A stretch of 64,000 bases of DNA from Neocallimastix lanati (nom. inval.) (taxonomy: Eukaryota; Neocallimastigomycota; Neocallimastigomycetes; Neocallimastigales; Neocallimastigaceae). The first letter of the stretch is position 1. Every line of letters begins with the position of its first letter. Positions 13,195 through 26,829 of this stretch are shown here, one piece after another. The notes beneath the pieces were generated by a model. The model ran no database searches. It was not told the origin of the DNA and worked only from the letters and a program-made list of their open reading frames with translations. Made by a program: the position numbers and the translations under genes. The stretch covers positions 541,501 to 605,500 of the forward strand of contig JACVTC010000061.1 in assembly GCA_016946835.1 (NCBI GenBank). The letters are read 5' to 3'.

Positions 13195-13497
13195 TAATCT
13201 ATTATTTGTCTTTCAGATAAAAGTCAATTCAAATCCTAATCCAGAATAAGAATTCCCTTTAAACAGAAATCTTATAATCTTGGAGGTGAGGTTCGTTGCC
13301 TATGAACTTTTTTCTGAATTTATTTATACACTTTATTTTGAATATTACTTTTTATTTCATATTACTATTCTAAATATTATTATGTTCTTATTGGACAAAT
13401 AATATTTATATTTTTATTAAATATGTGTTTTTTTATAGTCATATAATTAATAAATGAATAAATACCGTTTAAAGTTCGCAATAATTGAGGCTGAAAA
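13195..13497 (+). mobile_element. LINE 3'-end fragment (second copy of the element at 41.2 kb)
   Basis: This stretch matches the minus strand of ~41.2-41.53 kb over ~300 bp. Shared landmarks in order are TCAATTCAAATCCTAATCCAG, GGAGGTGAGGTTCGTTGCC, CTGAATTTATTTATACACTT, TTGGACAAATAAT, and the end GTTTAAAGTTCGCAATAATT followed by a short A-run. The 41-kb copy continues 5' into LINE-like coding sequence, so this one is read as a strongly 5'-truncated copy of the 3' UTR. It is non-coding. Confidence 0.7.
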
Positions 13498-13499
13498 AA

Positions 13500-13525
13500 A
13501 TATTTGTATTATTAATATATTTATT

Positions 13526-13557
<32 letters not shown>

Positions 13558-14304
13558 TTATTTATTTATTCATTTATTATTTATTCATTATTTATTATTT
13601 ATTCATTATTTATTATAAATTATTAAGAAATTATTATAATTATTGTGTTGTTTCTGTTTTTATGATTATTTAAAAAAAAATTATTAAAATACAATATTTA
13701 ATTAAATATTGTTTTATTAAAAATTTATAAAATAAATTTGATATATTTATTAAAATCTTCTTAAATATTTTTGTTTGTTACTTTTTAATTAATAATTAAT
13801 TTTTATATAAGAGAAATTTATTTATTATATGTTAAGTCAGCTCAAACTTATTTCTTTTTATTTAAACTTTTAAAAATAAAATAACTAAAAAGAATGAAAT
13901 TTTTTTTATAAATCCACCTATATATAATATTTATTTTTATTTAATTTATAGAATTTTATTAATATTTATTACTTATTATTTATTATTTATTATTCATTTA
14001 TTTATTTATTATTTATTTATTTATTATTTATTATTTATTATTTATTTATTATTTATTATTTACTTATTTATTATTTATTATTTATTTATATATTAATCTT
14101 CAATTATTAATTAAAAGCTATAAAGTAAGACTTTAAACAGAAATAATGAATGAATAATCTAAAAATATTATATAAGAAAAATTTTATAAATAAATTTATT
14201 AAATAAAAATAAATAATATATCAGTCGACAGCTCAAACTTATTTCTCTTTATTAAAACATCTAACAATAAAGTAAATAAAATGAGTATAATATTAATTAT
14301 ATAT

Positions 14305-14400
<96 letters not shown>

Positions 14401-15245
14401 GTTATTATTATTATTATTATTATAATTATTACATATTATTTATTTTAAAATAAATAATATGTAATAATCAAAATTTTTTATTTTTAAAAGAATAATAAAT
14501 TAATTATTTCTTATTTAAAATATTGTTGATTCAAAAGAATTTAAAACTTTGTTAATAAAATAAAAACTAATTCATTACAGTAATTAATTATTGTAAAATA
14601 AAAAGGCCTATTTATTAGTAAAATTTTTAAAAAATTAGAAAATATTGTCATATTATATGTATGTTATATGTGCCATAATAAATATTTATATATAACTTTT
14701 AAAATATCATTAATAATAAATATATTTATAAATATATTTATTATTAGTATTATTTTTTTTTTTTTAATGAATAAAAATTAAAAAAATTTTAAAAAAATTA
14801 ATAATGGAAAGATGAAGAAGAAAAGCAAAATTAAATCTTCCCAATACTAATACCTCAAATTATATTATAAATATTTCTTATATAATGATTAATAATGTTT
14901 ATTAAAAAAATTTTTACAAATAATTTTCTTTTTGGTTTTTTTAAACTTTTTTATATATAAAAAAAATTTTTTTTTTTTTTTTGTATAAAATCAGTTGTAT
15001 ATATAGAGTCTAATTATATATTATATGAAAAAATTATAAGTATTAGCAAATATAGTGATTTAGGAAATAATAAAAAATGCTCAAATAATCATTATTACAA
15101 AATTTTAAAAGAATTATTATATACCAACTCCTTATTTAAATATTCATGTAACAAGAAAATTTTTTTATTAGTTGTAATTGTAACATAAAAAATGATTAAA
15201 TGCCAATAAAAAAAAATGTTATGGTCTAGATCCCAATAAGAATTA
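13500..15245. repeat. AT-rich DNA with TTATTTA and TTA repeat arrays and a diverged direct repeat
   Basis: There is no gene. Heptamer-like TTATTTA arrays lie at about 13520-13620 and 13970-14095, and a (TTA)n array at about 14305-14425. A diverged direct repeat carries CAGCTCAAACTTATTTCT at ~13840 and ~14230, each preceded by a TATAAGA-AAATTT stretch. Confidence 0.65.
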
Positions 15246-15292
15246 TTGACATATGTTGAGTCATATAAAAATTTAATCCGTTTTTTTTGTTT

Positions 15293-17020
<1,728 letters not shown>

Positions 17021-17023
17021 TTA

Positions 17024-17490
17024 TAGCCGTAATTTACCTTCAAGGACTGCTTGCTTGACATGAGACATGATTCCCAAGATATCAACCTCTGCAACCTGGC
17101 GAATTTGAATCTATTCTTTTCTGGAAGTATTTGTAATTTGGAAGTGTTACCTTACGCGGATTTCTAGCATCATTGGGTACAACTCCAGTATTACTATATA
17201 TCCAGTTTAAAGCAATAGAAAACATCAGGTTCACTTTCAATAGTCTTCCTATCTTCCTAATTTTTCTCTCTTCGTACTAGAAGCCACTTAAGAAAGAAAG
17301 GAAAAAGCATCGCTTATCATCAGAATTGTAGAAAACTATAATTACTACACTCGATATAGACTATTCCTTTTCCATCAACCCTCAATGAACCTAGAATAAC
17401 ATTACTGATGGATAACAATTTAAAAGGGGAGAAACAAAAGGCAGAAAAATAAAAACATCCATTTAAATAAATATTTAATAAGGTGTAACA
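17024..17490. other. Unidentified GC-richer island, possibly an eroded gene or retroposon
   Basis: The base composition is clearly unlike the flanks for ~450 bp. On the minus strand, two frames give short coding-like stretches (NTGVVPNDARNPRKV in one, VDILGIMSHVKQAVLEGKL in another) without a continuous frame. On that strand the island ends in an A-run (T-run at ~17008-17017). A broken gene or retrocopy is possible. I do not recognise the family. Confidence 0.4.
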
Positions 17491-17725
17491 ATTTTTTTTT
17501 TTTTTTTTTTTTTTTTGTAATAATAAAGATAGAGTAAACATTCATTAAGGCATAACTTATATCGAAAAATAATATTATATATTATTTTTAATATTTATTA
17601 CCTTTTAAAAGGTTGAGACATCAAAAAAAAAAAAAAAAAAAAAAATTATATATTATATATAATTAACCTCAAACTAATCTTTAATTAACATAATTTATTT
17701 GTTATAAAAAAAATTTTTTTTTTTA

Positions 17726-17762
<37 letters not shown>

Positions 17763-17825
17763 TGTTTAAATTGAAAAGTTATTTACAATTGAATTATTTA
17801 CAATTGAATTATTACTAAATTTTTA

Positions 17826-17864
<39 letters not shown>

Positions 17865-18111
17865 TTTAATATTAATATTAATGGTATATATATATATATT
17901 ATATTATAAAGAATATAATAGTTACTATAATAACTTTTTTCTTTTTTTTTTTTTTTTATTATTTTTTATAAATTAATAAAATAGATAGATGGATGGAAGA
18001 TATATTGATAAATATAAAACTAATTAATGACAATTAAATTTCTATTATGAAAATAGTTATAAATATAAATATAAAAAAAAAAAAAGATTGTTTTTTTTTT
18101 TTTTTTTAAGT
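17491..18111. other. AT-rich spacer with two (TTA)n arrays
   Basis: T-runs and TTA arrays near 17727-17762 and 17830-17862 are the only structure. The T-run 18091-18107 lies 4 bases past the stop of the ankyrin gene and is an A-run on the gene's strand. Confidence 0.65.
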
Positions 18112-20982
18112 TTAGAATTTATGAAATTCAATTAATCTTTTAATTTTATTATGAATACTGATACTATTATTATTGTTGAGATCATAACATTCCCTACAAA
18201 GTTCATATATTGTTTTACCATTACAATCTACATTGAAAATATTGGCACCATGCTCAATTAAATAGTTTACGATGATACGTTCATTATAGATAACGGCATA
18301 GGTTAATGGAATATTGCCTTGTTCATCACGAAGATTAACCTCCAGATGATTTTCAATTAAAATCTTAATGAGATCTAATAGATGCCAAGAAATAATTTCA
18401 CTGATGAGGACACTCGTAAATTCATTTATTCTTTTATGAGCTATATATTCAAAAATTTCCTTTTTACCATTTTTATTAATGGCTTTCATAAATTCATAGA
18501 AGGGTTGAATTTGATTGAAATGAATTTCTACTCCACAATCGATTAAATATTTTGATATTGCTACCTCTCCCTGAGAAACAGAGAACATGAAAAGGGTCTG
18601 AATTTTACTTTCATTCTTACCTTCAATTTGGAAATTAATATCTGCTCCATGTTCCACTAATATTTTAACCATAGGAAGGTAACCTTTCCTTATGGCAAAA
18701 GCTAATGGAGTATAACCATAGTCATTAATAAAGTTTACTTCTGCTCCTTGAACCATTAAATATTCAGCAATAGGTATCAGCTTTTCTTGAATAGCATAAA
18801 TTAATGGGCTATTTCTACTGGAATCCACATAGTTGACATCGGCTCCTCTTTCCACTAATTGTTTCATAATATTCAATTTAAGATCCGGTGAGAAATGACT
18901 TAATTTTATGAGCGTTACAATAGAAATTTCACTTCTCCAATTTGGAAGATTAAATTGTGTCAATGGATGGTTCAAAAGGATCTTGAATATTTCATGACTT
19001 TGAATAGCAATAGAAATATCTAAGGCTGAATTACCACGTAAATTTTTGGGAATATCTTCATAATAATTAATTTCTACCCCTAAACTTAAGAGAAGGGAAA
19101 GGGTGGCAAGATCTTCCTTAAGAATAGCATAATGTAAAATATTGAAACCATTGGCATCTAATTCATTAATATCGGAATGTTGTAACAAAATTTTAAATAT
19201 GTCATAGTGTTGTAAAAGATAGGCAAGAATTAGATAGGTGAATCCATAGTTTGGGTAATAGTCATGATTATTTTTATCAGATATGAGTTCATCTATATTA
19301 TATTTTTTCATTACTCCATTTTCTTCTTCAACCTCTATTTCACTATTTAAATTATCCTCATTTTCAAATACTGCTCGGACAACTTCCACTTTATTTTGAA
19401 GAATCATTTGTATGAAAAGAGGATAAGCATTTCCATCGTTCTCTCCGTTAAATAATATATTCTGTTGTAATAAATATTTAATTGCTTTGTAATTCTTATT
19501 TTTAATTGCTAAAGAAAGAAGCGGCTTGCCCTCCTTAGTAATAATTTGACTATTAGCACCATAGTCTAATATGTATTTAAAGAGAATCATATTATCAGAA
19601 TGGTAAGCTGTTAGTAAGGGGCATTCACCATTACGGTCTTTAGCATTAATATCAATATGAGATTTTAGCTCTTCATTTTCTAACAAGTATTTTATTAAAC
19701 TTAAATGATCAATTTTAATAATAATATTAATAATTAAGTTAATATAGCTTGGATTTAACGTTTTAAGTAAACCAATATTTATGGTGGAATTTTCTACTTG
19801 AGGATCTTGTTCAAAGGAATAGTTTAATAAAGGTTCAATAAGCATTTGCATTACCTTAATATGTTTAAGTCTTCTTTCTTCCACATAATACATACTGTGA
19901 TAACGACTTGTTTCTCCCAAGATTGATTCATAATTAAGGGTCTTCCAATCAAAATGAGAACTTTCCCTAATACGATTTAATAAAAGTTCCAATATATCCA
20001 ATTGAATATTTTTACTTGCTTCAATGAGGGCATCTTCCATGTGAAGACGTTCTTCATCTAAGTAGGGATGATTCAAAATTTTTTGAACCAACTTGTAGTT
20101 ATCATATCCCACACCTTTTTCTAAGAGTTCATAGTCCTCAATACGATCATTAATGGATTCTTTTCCACTACTATCATAATCTAGAATCATGGTAACAGCA
20201 TCATAATTTTCTCGTTCATCACAAATATCATAGACACTATCATCTATGATGATTTTATTTTTTTCATTATCAATCATTTGTTGAAGTTCCTTATTTGAGA
20301 CAGTTTCTTGAAAGTGAGAGATCACCAATAGCTTGATGATAAAGTTATTATCAAATACATAGTTCTTTAAAAGAATTTCCAATAACCCCTCATTAAAGTC
20401 TCTTTTCAGCATTTTATGCACTACTTCAGTATTAATATGTTTTATATGAAAACCGTTATTTAGAATATACTTTAAATTACGACGGTTTAAAAAATCACTA
20501 TATCCACTCATATAATATAAGTAGTTAATGATATCAATATCATGATAGCCACGACCATTAATGAGATAGTTAATATTAGCATTCTTTTTCAACAATAGAT
20601 CAGCAATTTTAAATTTATTTAAAGCAATGGCTGTGAATAAAGGTATTTTATAACCCTCATAATTAATATGTTTATCTATGACACTAACTAAAAAACTCTT
20701 ATATTTTCCTGTATCATAGAAAGCATAGTTTAAAGTTTTATAGTGAGTTTCATTTAAGATATATTGTACTAAGTGAACAGAATTGGAATGTTCAATAGCA
20801 TATATTAAGATATCAAAATCTTTATCGTTTAATTCATCCAAATCAACTTTTTTCTTTTTTATATAGATACCTAATTCTACAATATTATTGATTTTTTCAA
20901 TAACATTATTTCTTTTCTGTTCCAAAGTTTCCGGTTCCTCGGGTTTATCTGTAGTAATTAATTCTGAATTATCATGATTCAT
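18112..20982 (-). CDS. Ankyrin-repeat protein (956 aa)
   Basis: The gene is a single open exon from ATG at 20982 to TAA at 18112, with an A-run just before the ATG and another 4 bases after the stop. Residues ~30-265 form a module also found three times in the protein at 26830-30969: two ankyrin-like helical hairpins (DILIYAIEHSN, PLFTAIALNKFKIADLLL), a variable part, and a helical end with NNFIIKLL, VSNKELQQMI, and EKNKIIIDDSVY. More canonical ankyrin repeats fill ~430-956 (GECPLLTAYHSD, GFNILHYAIL, GYTPLAFAIRKGYLPMVKIL, GNIPLTYAVIY). No signal peptide, membrane segment or enzymatic domain is seen. Ankyrin repeats bind proteins; partner and role are unknown. Likely intracellular. Confidence 0.9.
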   Translation of the reverse strand: MNHDNSELITTDKPEEPETLEQKRNNVIEKINNIVELGIYIKKKKVDLDELNDKDFDILIYAIEHSNSVHLVQYILNETHYKTLNYAFYDTGKYKSFLVSVIDKHINYEGYKIPLFTAIALNKFKIADLLLKKNANINYLINGRGYHDIDIINYLYYMSGYSDFLNRRNLKYILNNGFHIKHINTEVVHKMLKRDFNEGLLEILLKNYVFDNNFIIKLLVISHFQETVSNKELQQMIDNEKNKIIIDDSVYDICDERENYDAVTMILDYDSSGKESINDRIEDYELLEKGVGYDNYKLVQKILNHPYLDEERLHMEDALIEASKNIQLDILELLLNRIRESSHFDWKTLNYESILGETSRYHSMYYVEERRLKHIKVMQMLIEPLLNYSFEQDPQVENSTINIGLLKTLNPSYINLIINIIIKIDHLSLIKYLLENEELKSHIDINAKDRNGECPLLTAYHSDNMILFKYILDYGANSQIITKEGKPLLSLAIKNKNYKAIKYLLQQNILFNGENDGNAYPLFIQMILQNKVEVVRAVFENEDNLNSEIEVEEENGVMKKYNIDELISDKNNHDYYPNYGFTYLILAYLLQHYDIFKILLQHSDINELDANGFNILHYAILKEDLATLSLLLSLGVEINYYEDIPKNLRGNSALDISIAIQSHEIFKILLNHPLTQFNLPNWRSEISIVTLIKLSHFSPDLKLNIMKQLVERGADVNYVDSSRNSPLIYAIQEKLIPIAEYLMVQGAEVNFINDYGYTPLAFAIRKGYLPMVKILVEHGADINFQIEGKNESKIQTLFMFSVSQGEVAISKYLIDCGVEIHFNQIQPFYEFMKAINKNGKKEIFEYIAHKRINEFTSVLISEIISWHLLDLIKILIENHLEVNLRDEQGNIPLTYAVIYNERIIVNYLIEHGANIFNVDCNGKTIYELCRECYDLNNNNSISIHNKIKRLIEFHKF

Positions 20983-21526
20983 TTTTTTTTTTTTTTTAAT
21001 GTTTTATTTTTACTATTTGAAATTATTTATAATAATTTATAATTTAAAATTTTTATTTTATTTTATTGTTTTTTTTCAAATTTTAATTCTTCTTATTTTT
21101 CAATATAATAGTTTATTTCACTGCTTAATAGTATATTATTATATAGAATAATATAAGTTATATAATTGATTCTATTTGTAAAATGGAAATGTCTATTTTG
21201 ATGTATATTACAACTTTCTTGTTTTATATTAGTTTATTCAATATTTAATAATTATTTTATTGATTCAATAATATAATTATTTATTTATAGGTTTTTTTTT
21301 TTCCAAAATAATATTAATTCTTATAATTAGTATTAAAAATGTTTATATGTTTATTATTGTAATAAATATAACTGTGACTGATATAATAAAATAGTGAGTT
21401 TTTTTTTTTTTTTTTTATAAAATTTTTTTCTTTTTATATATTAAAAAAAAAATGAAATAGGAAAAAACAAAAAAAAAAAAAAAATTTACTGCTATTTTTC
21501 CCGAGTGCCACTAAACTTTATAGGTA

Positions 21527-21842
21527 AAATACACGAATCAATATTTATTTAGATCATAATAATTCATTCATTTAATTTTATTTAATAATAGTTTTATTAT
21601 TATTATTATTATCTATTAAATTTCATTTCGGACCTTTTTTCGATTTTAAGAAAATAGAGTTTGATAAAACCTAAAAATAATAATAATAATAATAATAATA
21701 CTAAATAAATGGATAAATTAAATATTTAAATAATTTATTATATAATTAAATAATATATTTATATATTTATAAATACATTATTAATTTATTTACCATAAAC
21801 CCAACATCAAATATAATAAAAATATATAAAATTCGTGTATTT
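21527..21842. repeat. Segment bounded by a 12-bp inverted repeat (possible MITE)
   Basis: AAATACACGAAT at 21527-21538 is repeated in inverse orientation at 21831-21842. Outside it both sides have a weakly similar GCCA-containing stretch. A small non-autonomous DNA transposon is one reading. No target-site duplication was found, and chance is possible in such AT-rich DNA. Confidence 0.3.
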
Positions 21843-23596
21843 CCATTGGCTACTATACGGATATAAGAAATATAAAAATTTTTAATATATTAATGTATAC
21901 ATCTATTAAGTAAATAAATTATCACTTTGATTTTCCAATTATTTATTTGTTTTGTTATATATTTATTCATTTATATTTTTATTTTTAATAATTTTATAAA
22001 TAATTAAGTATTGAAATGTAATTTAATATCAAATGTTATATGATAATTTTATATTTTATATTGTATTTTAAATTATTAATAATGAATAATTAGTAAATAA
22101 TAAATTAGTATTATTAAAATTTTTAAATAATAAACAAAATAAATAAATAAAAATTATTAAATATTAAGTATCTAATATTTAATAATAAAATAATTAAATA
22201 AATAATAATTAAGATAACAATAAAATATAAGTAGTTGATAATATTAAATAATTAAATAAGAAAAAAATTATAAACAAAAATAAATAATAAATTATAAATA
22301 ATAGATATCATAACCCTTTGATGATTGATAAAAAAATATAATTGGTTATAAAAAAAAAAGTATTTGATCTATTTTATTTTTATTGCTCATATATAGAAAA
22401 ATCTATGGATATCATATGCTTAATACATATTTTTATGTAATATTATAATTTAATTATTTGAATTTAATAAAAATAAATTCTATAAAAGCTAAATAACAAA
22501 ATAATTGTAAAAACTAATAAACAATTTAGAATAAGATATATAAATACTATATTTCTGGTGATTAGAAAACTTTTAAAATGTCATAAATTATAATTAATTG
22601 AACCAGGTTATATTTGATAGTGGTTTTGTACTAGTTTAATATTGTTTTCGCATCGGAAATAAAAAAAAAAAATAAAAATAATAATAATAAATTTTAATTA
22701 TAAATATTTTATTATTAATTTTTTTTCATATTACTAATAATGTGTTTTCAAAGAAAATTATTGATTATAGAAAATATTTTTTGGTAGAATATAATATATA
22801 TTTAAATATATATTATATAAATGTTGCATTTACCAAAATCATTTGGAATTGCTAATTTCAATATTTATTAGCTAAGGACCAACTAGATAGCATAATAATT
22901 GTAACGAACATATGTAACTTATCAAACTATACACAGAGCTGATATATTGATATAAGTTTAATAACATATGTATGTTCACAGTATTGTTTGATACATATAA
23001 TAAAATATAATAAAATTATAAAATTATAATTAATATTTTTATTATTTATTTATTACAGCCCATTACTATTATTAAAATGTTTTATAGTAATCATTATTAT
23101 TAAAGAAATATTATTAATATTCAATTTTTTTTTTTTTATTTTTTTTAAATATTTATAAAATTTATTATTTAATTAGCAATTTTTTTTATAATAATTATAT
23201 AATGCTTAAATAAATATAATATATATATGTATAGTTTCATATCTATATATAATATCTATTTAAATATTTTTATGATTTATTTGTTTCTGTCCATTACTAT
23301 TAAAATTTTTTATAATAATCATTTGTTATTATTATTCAATTTTTTTTTTTAAATATTTATAAAATTTATTATTTAATTAGTTTATTTAAGCATAAAATGA
23401 TTATTATAATAAAAATGCTAATAATAAATTTTAAAAATATTTTTTAAAAAAAAAAAAATTTTAATAATATTTCTTTAATAATAATGATTATTATAAAAAT
23501 TATTAGTTTATTTTAGCAAAATATAATTATAAAAAAAATTGCTTATATGAAAAAAAATTATATATACATATATAATTTCATATCTATAGAATATCA

Positions 23597-24148
23597 ATAT
23601 TTTTATCTAAATAAACTATCATGAAAAAAAATTATAGATATATATAGTTTCATATCTATAGAATATCTATATAAATATTTTTATATAAAAAAAATTTGTT
23701 GACTTTAGCTAATTATATTAAATAGTATGATAAATATAAAATAATAGAAATTATAGTTATTTGAAATAATTATTGTGATATTTATATATAAGGAATTATT
23801 ATGTAATTATTCCAATATATTTTTTAATTGATGACATATTAGATCAATTTATTTATAAACTTACTTTAAAGAATATTTTTATCTAAATAAACTATCATAA
23901 AAAAAAATTATAGATATATATAGTTTCATATCTATAGAATATCTATATAAATATTTTTATATAAAAAAAATTTGTTGACTTTAGCTAATTATATTAAATA
24001 GTATGATAAATATAAAATAATAGAAATTATAGTTATTTGAAATAATTATTGTGATATTTATATATAAGGAATTATTATGTAATTATTCCAATATATTTTT
24101 TAATTGATGACATATTAGATCAATTTATTTATAAACTTACTTTAAAGA
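23597..24148. repeat. Tandem duplication of a 276-bp unit
   Basis: The unit 23597-23872 is followed directly by a second copy at 23873-24148. Both start ATATTTTTATCTAAATAAAC and end at TTTAAAGA. By eye I find one substitution (ATCATG versus ATCATA near the start), so the duplication is recent. Confidence 0.9.
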
Positions 24149-24228
24149 ATTTTCTTTAAAAAATAAAAATAATTATGGTAATAATAAAATAAACAACAAA
24201 TAAGCAAAAAGATAAACTAAAGCGATAA

Positions 24229-24267
<39 letters not shown>

Positions 24268-24916
24268 AAAGATAAGAATGATAAAAAAAAAAAGAGTAAA
24301 AACAGATAGGATAAAATAAAAATACTGATTTGGAAAAAATAAAATAATAACTGAATAAATAAAATTTTAAAACTTTATTTATATTTAATATTGGCTTTGT
24401 TATTATGTTTGTTTTATGTTTAAACAAATCCAAGTTTATTCATATCAACTATTAATTAAATCAATATTTTTTATTTATATTTATAGGGGCTATTAATTAT
24501 AATAATATGTAATAATAATAATAATAATATGTAATAATTAAATATTAATAAATAATTAATAACAATAAAATAAATAATATTTATATAAACGGTAATAATA
24601 CTTTTATACTAATAATTACAATAAAAAAATAAATATTTATATAAGCAATAACAATACTTTATAAACCTCAAATTAAATAATTATCAATAATATCATAAAT
24701 TTTTTATATTAAATAATTATTGATATCAGTAATAGACATCAAATTAAATAATAATAAACATCAGGTCATAAACTTCAAATTTAAAATTTATTGATATCTG
24801 TCATATCACGACCATATTAAATAATTATTAATAACAATATAATATTAATGTCAATATGGCTGTTACTAACTTTTAAATTGCTAAAACTAATGAATAGTTT
24901 TTGTATTTATAAATTT

Positions 24917-24918
24917 AA

Positions 24919-24986
<68 letters not shown>
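24917..24986. repeat. (AAT)n microsatellite
   Basis: About 22 perfect AAT units. Confidence 0.9.
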
Positions 24987-24990
<4 letters not shown>

Positions 24991-26182
24991 GACTATCAAT
25001 AAATAATTATTGTATTAACTATTTTAAACTTTTATTAAATTTCTTAGTAAAGGTTTTTTATTTATTTAAATATGTATATATTTATTAATTTATTATTATA
25101 TTATTATTATTATTTAATTTTCTTATGTCTTTTTTTTTTAAGTTTATTAGGAATAATTTGTTGTAAATATGACCTATAAATATATATAAATAGACATATA
25201 TAGTCATTAAAAATAGCCTATTGCATGTTATTCCATATGCAATATATACTATTTGTTTTTTAAGTATTATTAAATTAAATAAATTTATAAAAAAAATTAT
25301 TTATTTATTTATTTATATACTTTTTGATTTTTATTCTTATTTATTTTTATTCTTATATATACATATATATATATATTTTATTATTATAAATGAAATTGGG
25401 CAGAACAATATAATTTAAGTCTTTTATAGAAAATCAGCTGGTACCACTGTAACTGTAAAGTAATAATTTGATATGAATCACGTTTTATATTTTTTATTTT
25501 TTTTTAAATTATATTATAATATATTATATTATTTAATTATTTATTTATATTTGTTTTTATTAGAGTTTTTTGTAACAATAAAATAAAAAATCAAAGTCAC
25601 TCATGAAATACAAATAATTAAAATTACATTAATAAATAATTAAAAAATTAAAATAATAATTAAAATAATATATAAAATAATATAATAAAAATAAAAATAA
25701 ATTTTTAGAAAGTGATTTATTTCCATTTCTTCTTTTTTTTTTTTTCTTTTTTTTTAATCAATATATATATCCATAAATATAAAATATGAATAATATTAAA
25801 TATATAAAAAAAAGACATGAAAAAAATAAATATAGATTAAAATAGATCTACTAGATCTTAAATTTTGAAAAATAAAAATATACCATAAGATAAAGATAAA
25901 AATAAGTTTTTAAGTAAATATAAAAAAGTAATTAAATATGTTTTTTTTTTTAACAGATATTTTAATTAATTAATTAGTAGAAATTAATTTGTTCATTAAA
26001 TTAAATTAATTATTACGACATATATTTATCATATATTAAAATTAATTAAAATTTTATTTCTATTTATATAAATTATTTATCATATTTTCATATTAAAAAA
26101 AAAAAAAAAAAAACAATTTTTGGTTTGATATTTTGTTTTTATATAAATTATATATTTGTATATTTATATTTTATAATATATC

Positions 26183-26213
<31 letters not shown>

Positions 26214-26829
26214 GATTAATAATAATTAAGTAATTAAATAATTAATATTTAATTATATCACTAATTAATAATTAATAATTAATAATTAATAATAAATAAT
26301 TAATAATAAATCATATTTAATAAAAAACAATTTTTTTTTTACCAAAAAAGTTTAATTAAAAAAGAAAATAAAAAAAAAAAAATAAAATAAAAAAAAAATA
26401 AAAATTTTTTAATTTAACTTTTTCTATTTAAAACTAATCATCTTATTAAAATACTATAAATATCCTTTTTTTACTATAATTATAAATAAACAATAATCAG
26501 TCTTTTTTTTTTTTTTAATTTTTATTTTTTTTTTATATTATATATATATGTACATATATATATATTTTTTAATTTTTTAATTTTTTTTTCATCCTATAGA
26601 TTTGTATTTGTAAAATTTTATTTTTTTTTTTATATTGTCATTGAATTAAATATTTATATATTAATTATCGTACGTATATAAGAAATCCATTTTAATATTA
26701 TTTTTTAAATGGTTAAAAAATATGATATTGATATTTAATTAATAGGAGAAAAAGAAAAAAATAAAGTTATTTATATATATATAAACAAGATACTAAGCAA
26801 AACAAGCTAAAAAAAAAAAAAAAAAAAAT

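Larger units (their letters stand above)
20983..26829. other. 5.8-kb AT-rich spacer between the divergent ankyrin genes
   Basis: No gene is seen. The spacer should hold the promoters of both flanking genes, but no clear element stands out. It contains an inverted-repeat pair (21527-21842), an older set of direct and inverted repeats near 23050-23520, a near-perfect 276-bp tandem duplication (23597-24148), and AAT/AAAT arrays (24225-24270, 24917-24986). Confidence 0.7.
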
